In this document: in pieces, positions 20,684 to 26,344 of the stretch | How positions within the stretch are numbered: position 1 is the stretch's first letter | Layout: every line of letters begins with the position of its first letter | Virus record (IMG/VR): IMGVR_UViG_3300032118_000051 | Coordinates: 1 to 26,344 of that record | Origin: a virus | Length of the DNA: 26,344 nucleotides | Strand: one strand, 5' to 3' | Notes under the pieces: model-generated | What the model saw: only the letters and a program-made list of their open reading frames with translations | What the model was told of the DNA's origin: nothing | Databases searched by the model: none | Translations under genes and position numbers: made by a program

Positions 20684-23075
20684 TTGATTCCTCAGTTATT
20701 TTTTCAGGTTGTGCCGGCTTCTTTGGTGGAGCAGAACCTGAAGTTTGTTGTTCGACACTTTTAGTTTTAGCACCAGTAGCTAATGCAATCTGATCATCGT
20801 GCATTTGTTGAGCTTGGGCTTCCTGATTAACAATAGCCATATGTGCTTTCATATGTAATAAAACATTTTTATATCCATTAGGATTCTCTTGCTTAGCAAG
20901 TCTACCGGCACTACTAATTAACCAGCTCTTACAAATAGAGGCTTCAATTTGATGATTATCTACGTCAACATCAATTTCAACAGATGATTTTTCTTCAGGA
21001 GGTGGAGGTGGCTGTTGACCAGATTGTTGTGCAGCTTGAGTGGCTTGCTGATAAGCTGCAACTAATTCTTGGTCAGGAGGAATTGGAGTTGAATTGACCA
21101 ACTCAACAATTTCTTCATATTGTTTCTGACGATCATCGCCTCCCGGCAATTTAAAGCCAGGAATTTTTATAACTTTAGCAATATATGGAAGATTATCTGG
21201 GTCCATTAAAGCTGTCATAATCTCTTGATTGTTCAATTGGAATAGCTGCATTATCATATCAGCTTGTTGCTCATCAGATATTGGCAATTTATCATTTGGT
21301 TCTAATTCAATAGAGCCAATTTTACCATCAGTTTCAGCCTTGCGAATAAATACGTTAATAAAATTACCTTGATCATCTTTCTCAACTATTCTTTCATCTT
21401 CAACCATTTCTTTCATAAATAATGGAATAGCTTTGCCAAATATCTTCTTCCACCAAATAGTCATCATACGCCACGGTGTCTGAAGGCGCTGTAAAGCCAT
21501 TCCTTTAGACATTGCATATTCAGATGCCGTTCCAGAGCTATTTCCACCCTGTTGACCACCAAATAAGCTTGGTAATGCTCCGGAAACAAACTGACCTAAC
21601 TCTTGTATAATTTTATAGAAACTAATTACTTCTGGAGATAGCGATGCTGTTTGTATACTATGGAAGCCTTCACCAATATTTCTAGTTCCAGATACAGGTT
21701 TAGTAGGTGTTAAAGTTCCAGGCATCGCTTCGATCTGACGCTGAGCATTGAAATTAACAACAGCAGGATCAGCAAATGTCTGAGCGATACCATGTTCAAT
21801 TGTTTGTAGTGTTAAAGAGATTAAATCATTAACAATATCTTGAATGTTAGTTAATAATTCTCCTAGTGGATCATGAGTTAAGAAGTCAGACATAGGATTT
21901 TCAGTTAAAGTCCAACAATCATCTAAACATTCATTTTCATATTCAGTAGGAATATCATTAATCATTACAAATCTAGCCCCATCGGGGAATCTCTTTTTTA
22001 ACTTCTTATAGTCTGCTTCTGGTAAGAAGTTAAATGCTGCAGGTCTAAGCCAAGAAGATTTGACTGTAACATTTTCCTCTGGAAACTGACCCCGATATTG
22101 AGTATTAAGACGCCCATACTGTTCATATGGATCATTAACTCCAGCAGTTGTCCATCCTCCATGCGGAATTTTATCTCTAAGATGAGGATATTTCTCTAAA
22201 GCATTAACATAATGAGTTTCATAAGAAAAAATCAAATAGGGCGTCCCATCTTGTTTTTTAGCATAGTTAGCAACTTTAATATATAGTCCACCATATACTT
22301 CGAGACAAATACGACTTTTTGGTTCTTTAGTTACGCCAACTAAACGAGTAATAATTAATTTACTCTTTTGCAGCTCTGGATCTAATTGAGTACCACATTC
22401 AAGGCAAATCGGACCTTCTTCTAGTGCATTTTTAATATCTACATCATCGTCATCAGGCTTAAATTCATCTTCTTCATTTGCAGAAAATGCTTCATCTGGA
22501 ACTCTGGATTTACAAACAGGACATACGAAAGCATCTACTTCCTCGTCTTTATATTTAGGCTTATCATAAGTTCCATACTCCTTATCCTGTTTAGAATATG
22601 AATAACAACCAACTATAGTTTCTGTACAATAAATATAAAGAGCATGGAGCCATAAAAACATTACGTCGTTATGCTTATAGATTAATTCGGCTATCTTATC
22701 GCCAGCCTGAGTCGTTGATAAGTCTAATGGATTATCAGCATCATCTGGAACACACTCTATTGCTGGAATTTGAATACTTAAAGCAGCAATGATAGTTTCT
22801 AAGAAAGCTTTGAATACGTTAACTGGCTTATCGTAATAATCCTGATCAGTATCAGTTGAATTAGTATCTCTATTATATACTCTATAATCATGAGCTTGCT
22901 CCGACCAATAAATCTGGGAGAAGTTAGCCCAATATAGTTTAAGGCGACGCATGTGCCTAATTTGGCGTTCACGCGTTATTCTATCCTCTTTATCAAAGTG
23001 GTCGGCAACCGTCTTTAATAAAGAAGAGATTTCGTCGAAGTCTCGATCTTTGTAGCTTTCTCGATCTTCAGACAT
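20661..23075 (-). CDS. Portal protein with zinc-ribbon insertion, 804 aa
   Basis: The portal ring through which DNA enters and leaves the head. Evidence is size, gene order and typical stretches: an N-terminal helical part (RITRERQIRHMRRLKLYWAN), YYDKPVNVFKAFLETIIAAL, and later DPLGELLTNIQDIVNDLISL, which fits the portal core and stem, and SSGTASEYAMSKGMALQRLQ. It carries an insertion with CPVC (C185, C188) and CLEC (C224, C227), a likely zinc ribbon separated by a very acidic loop. The C-terminal 130 residues are Gln/Pro-rich with a proline run near 689-693 and a disordered tail. The start overlaps the upstream small gene in TAATG. It is likely a podovirus-type portal, larger than most. Confidence 0.85.
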   Translation of the reverse strand: MSEDRESYKDRDFDEISSLLKTVADHFDKEDRITRERQIRHMRRLKLYWANFSQIYWSEQAHDYRVYNRDTNSTDTDQDYYDKPVNVFKAFLETIIAALSIQIPAIECVPDDADNPLDLSTTQAGDKIAELIYKHNDVMFLWLHALYIYCTETIVGCYSYSKQDKEYGTYDKPKYKDEEVDAFVCPVCKSRVPDEAFSANEEDEFKPDDDDVDIKNALEEGPICLECGTQLDPELQKSKLIITRLVGVTKEPKSRICLEVYGGLYIKVANYAKKQDGTPYLIFSYETHYVNALEKYPHLRDKIPHGGWTTAGVNDPYEQYGRLNTQYRGQFPEENVTVKSSWLRPAAFNFLPEADYKKLKKRFPDGARFVMINDIPTEYENECLDDCWTLTENPMSDFLTHDPLGELLTNIQDIVNDLISLTLQTIEHGIAQTFADPAVVNFNAQRQIEAMPGTLTPTKPVSGTRNIGEGFHSIQTASLSPEVISFYKIIQELGQFVSGALPSLFGGQQGGNSSGTASEYAMSKGMALQRLQTPWRMMTIWWKKIFGKAIPLFMKEMVEDERIVEKDDQGNFINVFIRKAETDGKIGSIELEPNDKLPISDEQQADMIMQLFQLNNQEIMTALMDPDNLPYIAKVIKIPGFKLPGGDDRQKQYEEIVELVNSTPIPPDQELVAAYQQATQAAQQSGQQPPPPPEEKSSVEIDVDVDNHQIEASICKSWLISSAGRLAKQENPNGYKNVLLHMKAHMAIVNQEAQAQQMHDDQIALATGAKTKSVEQQTSGSAPPKKPAQPEKITEESNARNPVS

Positions 23076-23233
23076 TACTTCTTCTTTTTCATGAACATCG
23101 AACGCTTCTTAGCCGGTGTCTTATGAACCATTTCCTCAGCAACTTCTTCACTAGGACCAACACCTTTTTTAGATTTCATACCATGAGCAATTCCAGCCAT
23201 AAAACGATATTGTTTTGCAGTTTTAGCTGGCAT
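23075..23233 (-). CDS. Small basic protein, DUF3008-like, 52 aa
   Basis: A 52-codon frame between the second beta-rich protein and the portal. It reads MPAKTAKQYRFMAGIAHGMK and ends in a very basic tail (AKKRSMFMKKKK), the look of the small DUF3008-like phage proteins (MPAK...Q.RFM...). Its TAA overlaps the portal ATG as TAATG, and its ATG sits 10 bases after the previous stop with AAGGAAAAT upstream. Such proteins are abundant in phage structural modules, but the function is unknown; a DNA-binding or assembly role is only a guess from the charge. Confidence 0.65.
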   Translation of the reverse strand: MPAKTAKQYRFMAGIAHGMKSKKGVGPSEEVAEEMVHKTPAKKRSMFMKKKK

Positions 23234-23243
23234 TATATTTTCC

Positions 23244-23483
23244 TTATGACATTATGACTGTTGTAACTGGCGCACCGGCACCGGCAACAACTGTGTACGT
23301 TAAAGTCGTAATTGTTAATAAAGTAAAGTAGAATGACCCAGTGACATCAACAATATTAACCATACCCTTGTCATAATCAAAATGTAACTGACCAACATCA
23401 TTAAACTGCTTAGCGACACTATTTCCATTTATATCTGCTACTGTAATATTAACTGTAGCTGTGATAGCTGGGTTTAAAGGCAT
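23244..23483 (-). CDS. Beta-rich small protein, paralogue B, 79 aa
   Basis: A 79-aa protein of short strands (ITATVNITVADINGNSVAKQF, then QLHFDYDKGMVNIVDVTGSF). It resembles its upstream neighbour in layout: a Val/Thr-rich strand, a Gly/Ser turn, FNDV or FRDV, then a D-Y/F-N/D-K/R strand and a terminal T-V strand (TLTYTVVAGAG). The two probably arose by duplication. It may be a head decoration or minor virion protein, which is inferred from location between TerL and portal. Confidence 0.6.
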   Translation of the reverse strand: MPLNPAITATVNITVADINGNSVAKQFNDVGQLHFDYDKGMVNIVDVTGSFYFTLLTITTLTYTVVAGAGAPVTTVIMS

Positions 23484-23484
23484 T

Positions 23485-23715
23485 TTAGCTAAAAGCTAAA
23501 GTCGAAATACCACCTGAAACAGTAAAGGTAACTGTAGCAATAGCTGAAAAATCAAAATACTGAATACCAGCAGAACCAGAACGAGTAAGCTTTACTACGT
23601 TACGATTGAAATCAACTTCAACGTTAACTACATCTCTAAATACTTGTGCTGTAACTGACTGTCCGGGTCCAGTCGTAGATGTAACAGTGACAACGGCGGG
23701 TGCAGCGTTAGCCAT
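23485..23715 (-). CDS. Beta-rich small protein, paralogue A, 76 aa
   Basis: A 76-aa all-beta protein (PAVVTVTSTTGPGQSVTAQVF, RDVVNVEVDFNRNVVKLTR, FDFSAIATVTFTVSGG). It has the same strand order and length as the next gene on the late transcript, with FRDVVNVEVDFNRNVVKL matching FNDVGQLHFDYDKGMVNI. It has no signal peptide or catalytic motif. Its start overlaps the stop of the coiled-coil gene in TAATG. It may be a capsid decoration or cement protein, without direct evidence. Confidence 0.6.
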   Translation of the reverse strand: MANAAPAVVTVTSTTGPGQSVTAQVFRDVVNVEVDFNRNVVKLTRSGSAGIQYFDFSAIATVTFTVSGGISTLAFS

Positions 23716-24071
23716 TAAGTTCCTTCTTTCTCAACAATTCCCATTTCAGCCTCTAAACGTTCAGTAGTTATTTGGTCAGTAACAAAATCAGGTTTACCTA
23801 AACTCTTAGACTGTTTAAGAATTTTAGCTCCTTCTCTATCTCTAGCTTCTAATGCAGCACGACGGCGACTAAATAAAACTGAAGTTTGAGCAATTTGATT
23901 CATTTCAACTGGAGGAGCCTCAAACTCTTTAGGCTTAATAATATTCAATAACATATCAGTTAACTGTTTCTTCTCAGCTCTTTCATATTCAAGTTGCTGC
24001 TTAAGAGTCTCACAACTTTTACAGATATCGAAATCAGTAATACCAAATAGTCGAAGAAGAAGCCGAATCAA
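23715..24071 (-). CDS. Hypothetical coiled-coil protein with CxxC, 118 aa
   Basis: A 118-aa helical protein. Its start overlaps the TerL stop as ATGA. The N-terminus is basic and hydrophobic (MIRLLLRLFGITD), then CKSC (C17, C20), a coiled coil (TLKQQLEYERAEKKQLTDML), and a second charged helix (SRRRAALEARDREGAKILKQ). The CxxC could bind metal or form a disulphide. It is commonly placed after terminase genes in related phages as far as the pattern suggests, but I cannot name a family. It may assist packaging or head assembly. Confidence 0.6.
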   Translation of the reverse strand: MIRLLLRLFGITDFDICKSCETLKQQLEYERAEKKQLTDMLLNIIKPKEFEAPPVEMNQIAQTSVLFSRRRAALEARDREGAKILKQSKSLGKPDFVTDQITTERLEAEMGIVEKEGT

Positions 24072-25762
24072 TGCGTCCTCCTTGCAAAACGAGAGCGTCT
24101 AGAGATTGGAATACAATCATTCAATGTTAACTCATTTTGACGCTCAATCGCTTCCATTTGTCGATAGAAACCTGTCATATCACCTGACTCCTCGAATCGC
24201 TTATTAACTTGATCAATTAATGCAGCTTTATTAAGAGAGCCTATTTCACCATTAAGAAATCGTTTAGCAGTTTTACAGAAATATCTTAAACAGTCAATAG
24301 GATCATCACCTTCAAACTCTGCAAGATCCTCAATCTTTTTCTCGTCATAAATACACATTGGAATAGTATCAATTAAAACTTTACAGTCATCAAAAATTTG
24401 TATCACTGGTAAATTATCTTCTTCTGGTTCATCATAGAACTGTTTCTTATAATTATCTAACGCGGCGGGACCGTAGTTTCGATAAATTTCCTGAGATAAC
24501 GCTAAATCGTAGAATTCACCTTTAGCTCGTAAACTTGTACGTTTCTCCCACCTTAACATATCATGTATTAATTGTAATCCGGCTACGCGACTTCCAGGAG
24601 TATTCTCTGAACTGTTTGGAACAAGATCAGAGTATTTCTGAAATTCATCGCAAATTAATTCACCACCACGAGACTGCCAAGCACTACCGCATAGAACTGT
24701 ATGAACTGGTATTTCATTATTTTCATTATGTATCTCTCTTATTTCACTAGCCCAATATGGAATATCTCTTCCATACCAAGCTCTTTCTCTGTATATGTAA
24801 ACTTTATGATTTGGTGCAATAGCTCCCCACATCGCATAACACATAGCTCGTTTTCCCCAGTCAATAGACAATATCTTCGGCCACCATTCAGGTATTTGGA
24901 ATCTTTTAATAACATGCAAAGCATTATCTGGTTCACCAGGGAATCGCATCGGTCGGAAAGTGGTGAAAACACTTCCCTTATAAGCGTGCCAGTCTCCATA
25001 TCTCTTTGCTTTGTATTCAGCTTCACTAACAGATTTTAATATCTCTAACTTCTTAACATATAATGGATCATATTCCATTCCATAAGGATTATCCTCTGCT
25101 TTAGCTGGAATAAAAATTCTAAGAAGTCCTGTATTAATATCTCTAATAATTGTATGCCCATCTTCATTGGGCCTAACAAATCTATTGAATACAAATGTCT
25201 GTCCAACTCCTCCGGGATTACTTCCATTTCTAACAATAGCAATATTAAAGCTGCTGCTAGGCCGGACACGACTACCAACCATGTAATGATATGGATATGC
25301 ACTGAAGTGAGTAAGTTCATCAAAAGCACAGTAATTATACTGAGATGAGTCATACATTGAAATATCAGAATCATGTTGGACGTGTCCAAAGTCCTGATAT
25401 GAATTAAATTCCGGCCATTCCCAACTATGTTTTTGGTCATTGTATTTAGCTCCAGTCTTAGGATAATATTCTTTACTTAAACGTATGATTTCACGTTCAA
25501 GGTCAGGAAACTTACGACGGAATATAATACCTTTGTATCCTCTAAATTTATAAAACCCTCGAAATAAGGGTAATAGTGTGAGTATCCAAGACTTACCACC
25601 GTATGCTGCTCCACCATAGAGTGCCTCAAAAACTTGATCTGGTAATCTTAGAAGTTCTTCTTGAACTTCATGAGGTTTAATATTTTTCTCTCGAAGAACA
25701 TCTTCAAACATCCCATTACCGGGATCACTTGATATTATATTATTAGCTATGGAGATAGGCAT
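24068..25762 (-). CDS. terL: Terminase large subunit (packaging ATPase/nuclease)
   Basis: The motor that cuts concatemeric DNA and pumps it into the procapsid. The ATPase domain has Walker A GGAAYGGKS (50-58), Walker B YCAFDE (144-149, with D148 and E149), and a coupling motif SNPGG (181-185). The nuclease domain has ILSIDWG (298-303, D301) and DDPIDCLRYF (486-495, D487 or D490) as acidic metal ligands. At the place of the second nuclease motif the sequence is VLCGSAWQSRGG (356-367), lacking the usual Asp. Length 564 aa is normal. No small terminase gene is recognised in the window; it may lie to the right or be one of the small upstream genes. Confidence 0.9.
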   Translation of the reverse strand: MPISIANNIISSDPGNGMFEDVLREKNIKPHEVQEELLRLPDQVFEALYGGAAYGGKSWILTLLPLFRGFYKFRGYKGIIFRRKFPDLEREIIRLSKEYYPKTGAKYNDQKHSWEWPEFNSYQDFGHVQHDSDISMYDSSQYNYCAFDELTHFSAYPYHYMVGSRVRPSSSFNIAIVRNGSNPGGVGQTFVFNRFVRPNEDGHTIIRDINTGLLRIFIPAKAEDNPYGMEYDPLYVKKLEILKSVSEAEYKAKRYGDWHAYKGSVFTTFRPMRFPGEPDNALHVIKRFQIPEWWPKILSIDWGKRAMCYAMWGAIAPNHKVYIYRERAWYGRDIPYWASEIREIHNENNEIPVHTVLCGSAWQSRGGELICDEFQKYSDLVPNSSENTPGSRVAGLQLIHDMLRWEKRTSLRAKGEFYDLALSQEIYRNYGPAALDNYKKQFYDEPEEDNLPVIQIFDDCKVLIDTIPMCIYDEKKIEDLAEFEGDDPIDCLRYFCKTAKRFLNGEIGSLNKAALIDQVNKRFEESGDMTGFYRQMEAIERQNELTLNDCIPISRRSRFARRTH

Positions 25763-25766
25763 CTAA

Positions 25767-25949
25767 TTAAGGATTAACTTTAGGCGGAGTCAGTTCTTGT
25801 TTGATAGTCTTACCACTAGTAAGAGCAGTTTCAATCGCAGTCTTAATACTGCTAACTGGAACACCCTTAATCTTGATACCTTGCGCATCTAACACGTCCA
25901 GTACGTGCATCCCAACTGAAAAAGCTTTCCCTAACTTAGACCACCTCAT
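25767..25949 (-). CDS. Hypothetical small protein upstream of terL, 60 aa
   Basis: A 60-aa protein with an N-terminal helix (KLGKAFSVGMHVLDVLDAQG), a short strand (IKIKGVP) and a second helix (SSIKTAIETALTSGKTIKQE), with a Pro-rich tail. The ATG overlaps the upstream membrane protein stop in ATGA, and the stop is four bases before the terL start. It could be a very small DNA-binding or regulatory partner of the terminase, but no helix-turn-helix is clear and no family is recognised. Confidence 0.6.
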   Translation of the reverse strand: MRWSKLGKAFSVGMHVLDVLDAQGIKIKGVPVSSIKTAIETALTSGKTIKQELTPPKVNP

Positions 25950-26260
25950 GCTGCTTTCTCCTTATTCAATTTGTAGGTTAATTGTTGAAACATATAAACC
26001 TTAGCGATATCCCACACACTATGAAATGCCTCATTAAGTAATGGAATATGAATAGTTAGCATTCTAGTAGTTGGCTCAAACTGATAATTCAAACCAACTG
26101 ATGTAGCAACTGCGAAAGCCAAAGCAAAATATCTTTTAACGTCTTCAGATGATGTAGTCTTTAAAAATGGAAAGAGTTTAGAGTTCTTAAGAAATTCAAT
26201 AATATAAGATGTGAATGCACCACTGATTGCCTGATTAAGAATTAGCTGTGTGTTATCCAT
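25946..26260 (-). CDS. Putative membrane protein (possible holin-like), about 104 aa
   Basis: A short protein with hydrophobic stretches: GAFTSYIIEFL near the N-terminus, and YFALAFAVATSVGLN near residues 44-58. The C-terminus is basic (QQLTYKLNKEKAA). I place the start at ATG 26260, which overlaps the stop of the upstream gene by eight bases and has GGGGG four bases upstream; starts at 26299 (13 residues longer) and 26281 are possible. Two short hydrophobic segments and a charged tail resemble small holins or membrane-anchored phage proteins, but this is a weak inference. The stop overlaps the next start in ATGA. Confidence 0.6.
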   Translation of the reverse strand: MDNTQLILNQAISGAFTSYIIEFLKNSKLFPFLKTTSSEDVKRYFALAFAVATSVGLNYQFEPTTRMLTIHIPLLNEAFHSVWDIAKVYMFQQLTYKLNKEKAA

Positions 26261-26342
26261 TGAACCCCCGAACAAATTCATCTTTACATAATTCTTCAAT
26301 AGAACCTAATGGCTGAGAATGACCGCCAGAATGAAGATGAAT
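26253..26342 (-). CDS. 3' end of a gene entering from the right edge (partial)
   Basis: An open frame runs in from the right edge and stops at TAA (26253-26255), overlapping the next ATG. The visible part contains HLHSGGHSQPLGSIEELC and ends DEFVRGFNG. It is a plausible charged C-terminus, with no recognisable family. It is listed because the overlap with the membrane protein start continues the tight packing of the late block. Confidence 0.5.
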   Translation of the reverse strand: MHLHSGGHSQPLGSIEELCKDEFVRGFNG

Positions 26343-26344
26343 TA

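Noticed and set aside
25045-25440. A 131-codon hydrophobic frame inside terL, same strand
   Set aside because: It overlaps conserved terminase motifs in another frame. The hydrophobicity comes from reading A/T-rich codons out of frame.

Overview
This window is a piece of the genome of a tailed bacteriophage with an AT-rich genome. The gene set points to a short-tailed (podovirus-like) member of the Caudoviricetes. It has a large terminase subunit, portal, scaffold, major coat protein, a P22 gp4-like head-tail adaptor, a gp10-like tail hub, tail-fibre proteins and a cassette that looks like DNA-ejection proteins. No tape-measure, sheath or tail-tube gene is visible. The standard bacterial code (TAA, TAG and TGA all as stops) fits every gene. 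The host cannot be told from the sequence; nothing bacterial flanks the phage genes.

Left part (1 to about 2898, + strand): a very compact operon of mostly tiny genes. Almost every junction is a 4-base ATGA or GTGA stop/start overlap, which suggests translational coupling. It encodes a P-loop ATPase resembling DUF3987/primase-helicase-associated proteins, two small putative zinc-binding proteins, a probable dATP/dGTP diphosphohydrolase (DUF5664-like), several unknown microproteins, and one reading frame interrupted by a single in-frame TAA. This is the end of an early/replication and nucleotide-metabolism block.

Right part (2895 to the right edge, - strand): a co-directional late block of about 23.4 kb. 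Read 5' to 3' (right to left) it runs: a partial small gene, a membrane protein, a small protein, TerL, a coiled-coil protein, two related beta-rich proteins, a small basic DUF3008-like protein, portal, scaffold, coat, a small beta-rich protein, a beta-helix protein, a 178-aa protein, a 241-aa zinc-ribbon protein, a 118-aa beta-rich protein, adaptor, tail hub, several tail or fibre proteins, a DUF5675 protein with an L,D-transpeptidase-like H...SGC motif, two ejection-like proteins, and a giant 1666-residue multidomain protein. The two blocks converge and share the palindrome CTAG as overlapping stop codons at 2895-2898, with no intergenic space.

The most interesting element is the giant protein (2895-7895). 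It combines a GNAT-like segment, a well-preserved Hsp90/GHKL ATPase module that includes an apparent middle-domain arginine motif, and a zinc metallopeptidase motif, separated by repeats of the form W-x-P-P-x-Y-A. This is the architecture of the phage 'polyvalent proteins' thought to be injected with the DNA. Within the late block the longest untranslated stretches (about 90 bases each, before the 178-aa and beta-helix genes) both carry strong inverted repeats in the mRNA sense. No stretch over 300 bases lacks a gene. No tRNA, CRISPR array, insertion sequence or clear attachment site was seen.
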